Made by a program: the position numbers and the translations under genes. Under the pieces are notes generated by a model. That model saw only the letters and a program-made list of their open reading frames with translations. It was not told where the DNA came from and did not search any database. From assembly GCA_036186865.1 (NCBI GenBank), contig AP025049.1:23632027-23696026 (forward strand): a stretch of 64,000 nucleotides of DNA, in the 5' to 3' direction. The DNA is from Eustoma russellianum (taxonomy: Eukaryota > Streptophyta > Magnoliopsida > Gentianales > Gentianaceae). Positions 55,456 to 64,000 of the stretch are shown here, one piece after another (position 1 is the first letter of the stretch; each line of letters starts with the position of its first letter).

Positions 55456-56094
55456 ATTTGATATATAAATATTATTCGGCAGTTTTTTTATAAAAAATTA
55501 CTAAAATTCCACATTTACATATGTACATTTTTAGTAAAGAAAGTATTATTGGAATATCCTCACTTATGGTGGAGGGAAACCATATTACAATGAATCTGCA
55601 TAAGAAAATAAATGATGAAGCGAGCTAAGGAGTTTCAACCTCTAATCATATATGATATGTCGCATTAAAACCTTGCCAAGTAAAACCACCCTTGTGGATA
55701 AAACCTTGGCGAAGGAAAAAGCGTGCATATTTATATGATTGGAGCGATGAACTGATATATTTGAAGATGATAATATGTACAAACAATAATTGTGGAAGAT
55801 AAGCAAGATCAGCACCAAGTGGATAAAGCCATGCATGTCTCCTAGCCGATGGCGTTGTAGATTCAGGAGCGAAAGGTACATCCGTTGTGATGTTGTGGAA
55901 GTGGCGCAGGCTATTGTAGAACTTGTAGTCACAGCTAATGGAATTGAGGTAGTACATTGACTCAATGCATATGAAAATGATCTCCAGAAAAATAGTGTCA
56001 CCCATACCACCTCATGAAGGAAGAAAGAAGCAGTTAAGAGTATCACAATAAAAAGAGATAGATATACACATAATGGATTCCAGAACATACCAAT

Positions 56095-56125
56095 GTCGTC
56101 TTGGCATAAGTTGAGCCAAGACGAC
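56095..56125. other. Perfect 11-bp hairpin, copy 1 (LINE K 3' region)
   Basis: GTCGTCTTGGC, a nine-base loop, then GCCAAGACGAC. It sits at the same point of a 201-bp tandem unit as copy 2. The loop differs between the copies while the stem is identical. Confidence 0.9.
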
Positions 56126-56295
56126 GAAATATGATAAGTGCCACTAGATGCTGGACACGTCCCGATATTATATGCAATCCTGAGAGCCTCCTCCGTTAAG
56201 TTGGACCATGGTTCACAAAGGAAGAAAGGAACAGTTAAGAGTATCACCAGAATAAGAGAGAAAAGTAGGCATAAAAATTCCCAGAACATACCGAT

Positions 56296-56326
56296 GTCGT
56301 CTTGGCACCGATTGAGCCAAGACGAC
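56296..56326. other. Perfect 11-bp hairpin, copy 2 (LINE K 3' region)
   Basis: Same stem GTCGTCTTGGC/GCCAAGACGAC with loop ACCGATTGA. The surrounding unit (CCAGAACATACC..TGTCGTC) repeats that of copy 1. Confidence 0.9.
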
Positions 56327-56514
56327 GAAATAGAATAAGTGCCTCTGGGAGCAGGGAGTGAACCAATATTAGATATTCTTCTAGCTTCCTCCATAAGTAT
56401 ACACCGTGGCCAGGCCCAATCAAGCGCAAACAACAAGCAAATATGAGTGCACCAAGGGATAGCATAAAGAGTAGCATGTGGAAGAACCAAATATAGGAGA
56501 AGAAAACGCACCCA

Positions 56515-56544
56515 TGTTGTCTGTGTGACGTTACACAGACAACA
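56515..56544. other. Perfect 12-bp hairpin at the LINE K coding/3' boundary
   Basis: TGTTGTCTGTGT, loop GACGTT, ACACAGACAACA. It lies just after the end of the RNase H reading, at the start of the noncoding 3' region. Confidence 0.9.
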
Positions 56545-58229
56545 GTAGCGGAATAAAGGCAGCATGTATTAATGTCAGAAAACCGGCAGCTGATGGTCCG
56601 TGTATATTGTGCCTCTCACTTCACACGGTAATGCTTGAGGGGTGCCATAGACTGTCAGTCCCGCAGAATGATAGCCGTATCTTGCTAAACGATGGGCTGC
56701 CGAGTTTGCTTCCCTTGGACAATATTGTATGGTTGAGTGATTAAGACGGAGAAATTGTGCTACTCTTGCGACATCCGAGGCTAAAGATCATGTGATACGT
56801 GTTGCTTCAGCCAGCAAGGTAATCATGGATTGAAAGTCTGTCTCCACTACAAAGCTGTCATAACGTCGTGCATAGTACATGAGCGCCATTGTCATCGCAT
56901 GGATTTCCGCACACAATGGTCGTAAAGAAGGCAGCGGGAAGCATATGGCCGAGACAAAATCACCTTGATGTGATCTAAGAATAGCTCCACCCGCTGAGAG
57001 ACGTTTGCCAATAGCTGCATCTACATTAAGTTTCAACTTACCAGATGGCGGGAATTGACAGCAGACTAGAGATAAATCTTTTCATTCGCAGTGATGGAGA
57101 GAAGTGTTGAGCCACCAGATTTGGTATTGTTTGTGCATACTTTTTCCCGTTTATTGAGCAGCACCATGTGTAGATCGATTCTTTGACTCTCCTGTATAGA
57201 ATATCATAATCAAAACATTCTTCGCCAAATCTGCATGCTGCATAAGTTTTCCATATTTCCCATACTACAATGGAAGGAACAATTGACTTGAGCTGCCCCA
57301 ACATAGTTGCCTGCGAAGATGTATACCACCATCGTAGCAAATGAGCTCGTATTGTAGCGGATTGTGGCATCGGGCCTGAGAAGGTTATTGAAATTTCCAC
57401 CCAAAGTTGACGTATGATGGAGCAATGCAAGAATACATGGTCTTGTAGGTCATGACTATGGCGACAAAACGCGCACTGCGAAGGGAAAATCACCATCCAA
57501 CCACGAAAGTTATCAATCATCGGAAGAGAACGTGTCCAAAGCCTCCACAGGAATATTTTTTGACCAGCAGGAGCTTTTTCCACCAAATAAACTTTGTTTC
57601 TCGCTTCGTTTCTGCATGAGGATTGATAGTCTCATAAGCCGAGCGAATAGAGAACTGGCCATTTTCATCTGGAGTCCAATGAAGCATGTTGTGAGAGGTG
57701 TGGGTATGCATCTCCATATATTCGTTGATGCGACAAATTCCTTTCCATGTTGGAGAGTCATATATATGCGAATATAGTGATTGACGTTGGCCATACTTTG
57801 TCCGACAATATTCTGCCCAGATCGTAGAAGAGCGGAAATATTTCCACCATAATTGGCAATCATACGCTTTTTGCACATAAGAAAGATGACGAATTCCTAG
57901 CCCACCAGCTTCAATGGGACGGCACACTGTAGTCCAAGATTGCCAGTGATGTCTTCCATTCCAAAGGAAGGAAGCCATTTTACAGCTCAATATGTGGATG
58001 ACGCCCTTTGGCAGTTTAGAGCTTGCAATTAAGTGTGTTGGCAATGAATTGAGGACGTGCTTAATGAGAACAAGCCTCCCTGCCATAGATAAAAATGCAG
58101 ACGACCACGATGATAGCTTTGAATCAAAATGATTGAGTAGTGAAGAGCAATACCTCGCTTTATTTATTCTGGCAAAGGGTGACATTCTAATTCCCATATC
58201 ACCGGAAATGGTCATCGGACAACCAGTCT

Positions 58230-59761
58230 CAGACGCACAGGACCTTTCTCGGTTAAAAGGAATTGATGATTGTCTTTTTCGAGATTTACCAGGGACGTCA
58301 CTATCATATTCACATTCGGACAATGAACAAGAGCCCACCCTAGCAGATAATTTAATGGGGGAACATGAGGAGAGACAATGCATTGAAGTTGCAAACTTAA
58401 TTGAAGCAACATATGTTGATGCCCATGCATCAGACCATGCAAATATTGCTACTGAATCTGCAGATGATGATCCCACTGCAACTCAACCAACTCCGGGGCC
58501 GCGTATCTTACGACGAAATCCTCCCATATCTCCTCGTTTAACCAGGTTACGTGCTGCGCACATCTCAAATTCTTTTGATGCCTTATCTCAATGAAGATAT
58601 TGTTGTGGAATATACGGGGAATACGAAATTCATTTCATAGGATCCATTCATTAGTTCACAAGCATCACGTTTATATTGTCACGCTCTTCTGCTTTACCAT
58701 TGTATCAGATGAAATTGGGTTTTTCTAAATCTCTCTCTGCATGTAATGATCAAATTTGTTTTTTTGGAAGGAAACAATAATAAAAAAGGAAGATGAGCAA
58801 CCTGGCCAACAACATCATTCCATGAAGTTTAATTGGCTGGCAACAGGAGAATGTTTTTGGTTGACGGGAGTGTATGGACGTCACTCTATCTTCCAACGGC
58901 GTGTTTTATGGGACGAACTGAGACATTTTCATGCAGACAATACCATGCCATGGCTCATTGGTGGAGATTTTAATACATTTCGCACGTTAGAGGAACACCA
59001 CGGCAGGTCAAATCCATCATTGCTTACATTACAAGATTTCAATGATTTCGTCCAACATTGTCAGTTACAAGAAATCCCATACCAAGGATCAAAATTCACG
59101 TGGTCTGATGGACGCGGATTAGGGAGAATATGGCGGCGCCTTGACAGATTCTTGAGCTCAACATCATTTGCTGATATCTTTTCATACACGCAAGTTCATC
59201 ACCTATCCCGTGCGACTTTTGATCATGCCCCTCTATTGTTGATTTGTGATAATGACACTCCCAGACCACCATCTCTTTTTTGGTATTTAGATGTGTGGAC
59301 AACACACGCTGATTTCGATAATTTTGTATCGCACAGATGGCAATCATATTCAACAGTTGGAGGAATGTGGGGTTTGCATAGTAAGCTCTCTCTCCTACGC
59401 AAAGACTTAAAACAATGGAATAAAGACATATTTGGGAATATCTTTGATGCTGCATCTCTTGCTGAATCTGAAGTCAAATTGGCGGAACAAGCCTATGATG
59501 TTAATCCCACGGAGTCCTCTCGGGCACAGTATCATAAGCGTAAGGCGGAGCTAAATCTTGCTTAGAAACGTGAGTATTTATATTGGAAGCAAAAGGCAAA
59601 TGTCAAGTGGTTAAAAGATGGCGATGCCAACACGTCCTTTTTCCATCAAACAGTTAAAAATAAGAGATGTCACCAGCTAATACGCAGCATACATAAACTG
59701 GATGGCACTCAACTTGACCAGCTTGCTAACATCAAAGAGGAAGCCATAGCAAATATAGCAA
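58230..59761 (+). mobile_element. L1-type LINE L, 5' half (ORF1 end, endonuclease), inverted against K
   Basis: The first open block ends PPISPRLTRLRAAHISNSF then DALSQ and a stop at 58594, which looks like the end of LINE ORF1. ORF2 starts KILLWNIRGIRNSFHRIHSL. It continues in 58756-59565 as an AP-type endonuclease: WLIGGDFNTFRT, YQGSKFTWSDGRG, RRLDRFLSS, TFDHAPLLL. The post-endonuclease linker KQKANVKWLKDGDANTSFFH follows and ends near ANIKEEAIANIA. It stops before the RT core. Opposite orientation, adjacency to K and complementary content suggest one LINE copied by twin priming. Confidence 0.85.
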
Positions 59762-60049
59762 TCACATATACTTATGCATAAATATTTATACAACCATTTA
59801 TGCAATCACATATACTTATGCATGATCCGATTTGGTACGAAAATAACATCATAACGTTAGAAAACCATAGCAAATATAGCAAGTGTACTTGCCTTTAGCT
59901 TCGATTACACATAATAGGCGAAGAACCGGGGATAGGAAAACAGACAAATTTTGGCTCTTTTCCCTTCCTACTGCTGGCGGCAGGCTTGGGGACTTTGGGA
60001 GGGTGGCTGGTCGACCTTTTTGATGATTATGGTGGATGGTAAATTTGTG
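59762..60049. other. Junction DNA with direct repeats, then unassigned
   Basis: CCATAGCAAATATAGCAA occurs at 59744-59761 (end of LINE L) and again at 59865-59882. A 22-base word at 59758-59779 recurs at 59802-59823. 59883-60049 contains nothing I recognise. Confidence 0.6.
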
Positions 60050-60436
60050 TGATGTGTGTGTATAGATATAGGCTAAGACTAGTCAGAATTCTAAGGTATT
60101 TAAGACTTGTAGTATAATTCTACCTCTTAAGTATTCTTTTCCTAGTCATATTACGTTCCTTATTTTTAGGTAGCCTTTATCCTATATTTTTTTTCTTTTA
60201 GCAGTGTATAATGTATAATATGTGTGTGTGTATATGTTAATGTGTATGATTTGATTGTATATTTGATTGTATAATAGGATAGTTACTTACCATATACGGG
60301 TGATTCTATAGAGAAAAATCCGCAGTACATATTTTGTATTCCTTATTTAGACAATTTTGTAAACCTTAAATAGGATTGTACAATACAATTGAAATTAATG
60401 AAAAATACTTTCGCTAAAATCATGCTTTGCTTGACA
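60050..60436 (+). repeat. 5' LTR of element M (left edge approximate)
   Basis: The right end GCTTGACA directly precedes the primer-binding site. It contains a polyadenylation-like AATTGAAATTAATGAAAAAT. The left edge is placed near the first TGTGATGTGTGTG and could be off by tens of bases because no second copy is in view. Confidence 0.6.
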
Positions 60437-60448
60437 TGGTATCATAGC
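60437..60448 (+). other. Primer-binding site of element M
   Basis: TGGTATCATAGC follows the LTR end TTGACA. It differs at one base from the usual TGGTATCAGAGC. Confidence 0.82.
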
Positions 60449-60666
60449 AGGCATGGTTCTTGCAATTGTGAAGTTTTTGGGCATAGGCTCAGAAGAAACT
60501 TCATTATTGCCATTAACCATTCCCGGTCAATATTCCGGCCAACTTACCCTACTCGGCCAGATCTGCGATTATCAGCTATCTGGTAATTTTCCTTTGTTTA
60601 GACACAGACGGTGTCATCACTACAAAACTCACCTGATTCGTTTACCTGCACATAAACCACAACAAG

Positions 60667-61834
60667 ATGTTAGAAACCCCTGAATCATCACCACATAAAC
60701 CAGAAATAACAACCAGTCCAGGGGATCTAGCCATCCAAGTGGCTCAAATCCTGAAAGACAACCTGAATACGTCAACATCGACACCCACCCTGCCTGAAAA
60801 CTTGAACATTGTTGTCAAATTAACAGGAAGTAATTTTGCATTATGGTCTCTCGTTATCTACAGAGCCATTCTTGGACGAGGATAGAGCTCACACCTGACA
60901 GGGGTTCCCCCACCACCAACACCAACGGACCCTCGGTACTCAAGGTGGGAACAGGATGATAATTCTGTTTTCACTTGGATATTGCAAAACATAGACCCAA
61001 GTATGATAAACATGTATCTCGTTACCCTATAGCCAAGGCCCTTTGGGATGGGCTAGCTTTAACTTATGGATTAGGAATAGACTCACTGCATGTCTTTGAC
61101 TTGCAGCAAAAAGCAAATAATATCAGACAAGGAGAGAATTCCCTTGAAGCCTGCTGGAACAGCCTGCAGGATCTGTTGGTGTCAATTGACATCTTGGATA
61201 CTAACCCCATGAAGTGTCTTGAAGACATCGGTCTGTACAACCAAAAAATGCAAGAATTCCAGCTATACCAGTTTTTATCCGCCACAAGTGACAAATATGA
61301 AGGAGGAAAGAAGGAATTGTTAAAGCGGACACCTCTACCAAATGTGGAGGCTGCCTTTTTTGAAATAAAACGGGCAGAATCCAGATCTGGTTAAGCATGA
61401 CCCCTCAAAATCAAATTCATCACAGGGGGTAGGACAGGGACTGGCGGCAAAAACACCCAACAATCAGACCCGTGGCCAAAGGCCGCAGTCAGAACCTGGT
61501 GGAGGAACATATAAAGGCATGCAATCAGGTCTCCCGTCTCAACGCTCACGGAATACATCCTCGAATGTGGACAAGAGCCAGCTCATCTGTGAACACTGCA
61601 GCAAGAAGGGCCACAACAAGGAAAGTTGTTTTCAAATCCATGGTTACCCCGACTGGTGGGAAGGTAAGAAAGTTGCCATTGCAGGAGGGAAGGCTGCTGC
61701 TACCAAAGGCCTCGAAGGAAGCGGCAGCAACAATACAGAGGGAGCAACTAGCGGGACAAATGGAGAAGACGAAAGAAACAACGCCGCAGGAGGTAACCGG
61801 GAGTTAGGAGAAAACCCTAACCCCCAAACATATT
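60667..61834 (+). pseudogene. gag of element M
   Basis: The start is MLETPESSPHKPEITT; the first block (60667-60885) holds VVKLTGSNFALWSLVIYRAI, the N-terminal copia gag signature. The frame then shifts, and 60975-61394 carries VFDLQQKANNIRQGENSLEA and FLSATSDKYE. The last block (61519-61836) holds the zinc knuckle CEHCSKKGHNKESC followed by IHGYPDWWEGKK. At least two frameshifts break it. Confidence 0.85.
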
Positions 61835-62129
61835 AATGGCTCATATTACCCCATTAGTCCCCCTGGATTTGCACCATGCCCGCTCCTCTTGTTTTAATGT
61901 TAATATGGTCCCTCAAAGTTCTGAAACCACATCTGATGTCCCTCCAACTTCAGAAATAACGCCTCGGGTCCTTCCTTTTCCAGAAACCTCCCATCTAACC
62001 CCTGCAGTTTTTGAAAATTCTCCAATTGCCCCGAAAATACCTAAAATCACCCCAGCCAGCCCCCTACTCCTATAACCGCCCATTTTACCCCTCCCAAGGC
62101 AACCCCATCCCTTAAGTCACACGCCTATA

Positions 62130-64000
62130 CAAACAGTCCTCCGTCTCATCAAAATCAGTGGATATTCGACTGTGGTGCGACCGACACCATGACATTTGAC
62201 CCAAATGACTTTATTATCCGTTCTTTTCCAAACAAATGCCATGTTGAGACTGCTAATGGCGAAACCATTCCCGTATCTGGTGGTGGCTCCATTGCCATCA
62301 CACCTCACGTCACACTTAAAAATTGTCTTTTTGCTCCATCCCTTTCTACCAAGTTGCTATCTATCAGTCAACTTACTAAGGAACTAGATTGCGTTGTTCT
62401 TATGTATCTCTCATTTTGCGTGTTACAGGACATTCATACTCAGGAGATCATTGAATGTGGTACTGAGCGAGATGGTCTCTACTACGTAGATGTAGTGGTG
62501 CAACAGGCTAAGTCTAATTTTGCCAACGATTCGGTTACCCGCCAGTTGTGGTTATGACACCGTCAGTTAGGGCACCCATCATTTAGTTATTTGCAAAAAC
62601 TTTTTCCTGACTTATGTTCTACTACTTTAAATACTTTGACATGTGATACTTGCCTCCAGGCCAAGCAACCACGAGCAACCTACAGCTCCAATAATACTCG
62701 TGTGTGTCACATTTCTTCACTAGTACATTCAGATGTGTGGGGACCATCTCCACATCCTACCCCGTTGCGCTTCCGCTATTTTATTCTGTTTGTTGATGAC
62801 TATTCCCATATGACATGGTTGTATATTCTCAAGCATAAATAAGATGTTGCCATAAAATTTATTGAGTTCTATAATATGGTCAAAACCCAATAATAATTGA
62901 CCACACAAATACTTCGGTCCGACAATGGTGGGGAATACTTTGATGGGACACTTAAACGGTTCTTTAGTACCCATGGCATAATTCACCAGACTTCTTGTCC
63001 TGACACACCTGAACAAAATGGTGTGACAAAACAAAAAAATTGCACTATTCTCGAAATGACTCGTGCAATGATGCTGGAGTTCTCAGTCCCTCGGTGTTTT
63101 TTGGGCGGAGGCTGTATCCACTACCACCTACCTAAGCAATCACCTTCCTACTGCCATTCTTCACCATAAAACCCCATTGGAAACACTATCCCAAAAGGTC
63201 ACTATTCCCTTTATTCTCACCCTCCCACCAAAGGTGTTTGGGTGTACCGTCTATCTCCATATCTCTAAAACCCAATGCACCAAACTTGATCCTTGCGCAA
63301 AGAAATGTGCCTTTGTTGGCTATGCTTCCACTCAAAAGGGCTATCGCTGCTACAACCCTTGTACTCATCGTATCCATATTACCATAAATTGTGTATTCCT
63401 TGAGACCGAGTTTTTCTTTGCCACCCAATCTCGGTCTCAGGGGAGATAACTAATAGTGGTGATGACCCTCTCGATTGGCTGTCTAACGAAAAATGGTTGA
63501 CGATTGAACCAACACGGCAAGTAGATGACTCCGACTGCACTATAGCTCCCTGCGATAGTATGTCCACTACTCAGGTACCCGGGAATGATACTTCTCAGGT
63601 GAATGCACCACAACAGGTAAACAATGGTATACATAACAGCTCTGGTAATTCCATTCCTAATTTGCCTGATATAACCAATACTCCGCCTTCTGAAACAATA
63701 ACTGAATACCCAATGACTAACTCAGAACATCTTGACTTGGATTATATTAATGTTATAACAGGAGAACAGGGGCGTATGCTGCCACCCAGGATAAACAGAA
63801 GAGTGCCACCCAAAAGATACTCTCCTACCAAAGTAGCTCGAGCCTCCAAGTATCCTATGGTCACACCGGGGAGCAACCTTGGAAGTACTGCAAAAAGTTT
63901 CCTGACTACAATCTGCTCAGAGGAAATTCCTCGAAATATAGAAGAAGCTTGTGCTCAACTAAGGTGGAAAGAAGCAATGAGAATAGAAATAAACGCTCTC
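62130..64000 (+). pseudogene. pol of element M: protease, integrase, RT start
   Basis: Protease: WIFDCGATDTMTFDPNDF near 62160-62210, with the D-C-G variant of D-S-G normal for this lineage. Then SVNLLRN/KLLSISQLTKELDCV and a stop before the H of the pre-integrase motif (62555). CDTCLQAKQPRATY follows at 62643, and HSDVWGPSPHPTP with FVDDYSHMTWLY at 62720-62830. ILRSDNGGEYFDG carries the second Asp (62910). The catalytic Glu block, usually NGVAERKNR, reads NGVTKQKNC (63020). The C-terminal domain KCAFVGYASTQKGYRCYNP lies at 63300-63360. After a linker the RT starts near 63960. Confidence 0.85.

Larger units (their letters stand above)
55640..58230 (-). mobile_element. L1-type LINE K, 3' half (RT end, zf-RVT, RNase H, 3' region)
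   Basis: Coding starts within the RT C-terminal part (GCPMTISGDMGIRMSPF, SSAFLSMAGRLVLIKHVLNS) and runs through RPIEAGGLGIRHLSYVQKAY to SPTWKGI and the zf-RVT (IFLWRLWTRSLPM, CAFCRHSHDLQDHVFLHCS, 57038-57586). A plant-LINE RNase H follows: KLNVDAAIGKRLSAGGAILR, CAEIHAMTMAL, VVETDFQSMI (56788-57036), then REANSAAHRLAR. Downstream is a noncoding 3' region to about 55640 with two tandem units of about 201 bp and three strong hairpins. Frames are broken at a few points only, so this is a relatively young LINE. Confidence 0.87.
60050..64000 (+). mobile_element. copia element M, running off the right edge
   Basis: It consists of a short 5' LTR (about 60050-60436), primer-binding site, gag with zinc knuckle, protease, pre-integrase, integrase and the first RT residues (RWKEAMRIEINAL), where the window ends. 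It is related to the older element C, with the same WIFDCGATDTMT protease type. Frameshifts in gag and a changed integrase residue indicate an inactive copy. Confidence 0.87.

Noticed and set aside
55642..56565. 307-codon minus-strand ORF with an internal repeat and hydrophobic segments
   Set aside because: It lies downstream of the LINE K RNase H. Its repeat is the 201-bp noncoding tandem unit with hairpins, and the membrane-like look comes from T-rich sequence. No family resemblance was seen.
57532..57777. 81-codon plus-strand ORF
   Set aside because: It is antisense to the LINE K zf-RVT and post-RT coding region.

Overview
The window is nuclear DNA of a flowering plant, most likely a eudicot. 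It has spliced genes with GT...AG introns. It also carries Ty1/copia, L1-type and RTE-type LINE, SINE, MULE and MITE-like sequences typical of plants. The species cannot be named from the sequence. Only two host genes are convincing; almost everything else is transposable-element sequence, most of it dead and much of it nested.

Layout. 1-10400: a three-deep copia nest. A minus-strand SIRE-like element (1-4134, running off the left edge) sits in the gag of a plus-strand copia (A, 4135-7980), which itself sits in an older copia (C, 7981-10400). 10410-11136: a diverged minus-strand LTR (G). 11715-13085: a two-exon gene for a 221-residue secreted cysteine-rich protein of unknown function, followed by a fold-back hairpin (13112-13260). 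13849-17440: a minus-strand, 5'-truncated relative of A (B). 17441-19370: AT-rich DNA without a gene.

19961-36472 (minus strand): a complete 11-exon gene for a KOBITO1 (KOB1/ELD1/ABI8)-type glycosyltransferase-like membrane protein. The 532 codons rebuilt from the exons are all in frame. Its introns hold an RTE LINE, copia fragments, an L1-type LINE with a SINE inside it, and a MITE. A pol III-type SINE lies in its promoter.

37020-39430: a decayed Mutator-like transposase gene. 39440-51725: an L1-type LINE (H) split by LTR elements: element D on the left, solo LTR F with TSD TTATC, nearly complete copia E with TSD GAAGG, and orphan LTR I. 53060-55455: minus-strand copia J. 55640-59761: one LINE in two opposed halves, as expected from twin priming, with strong hairpins in its 3' region. 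60050-64000: plus-strand copia M, running off the right edge.

How it fits together. The two host genes are independent. The rest records successive insertions that can be ordered from exact junctions and target-site duplications. The less explained signals are palindrome-rich arrays inside the LTRs of unrelated copia families, a noncoding box conserved downstream of the polyprotein in four copia copies, and perfect 11-12 bp hairpins in the 3' tail of a LINE.
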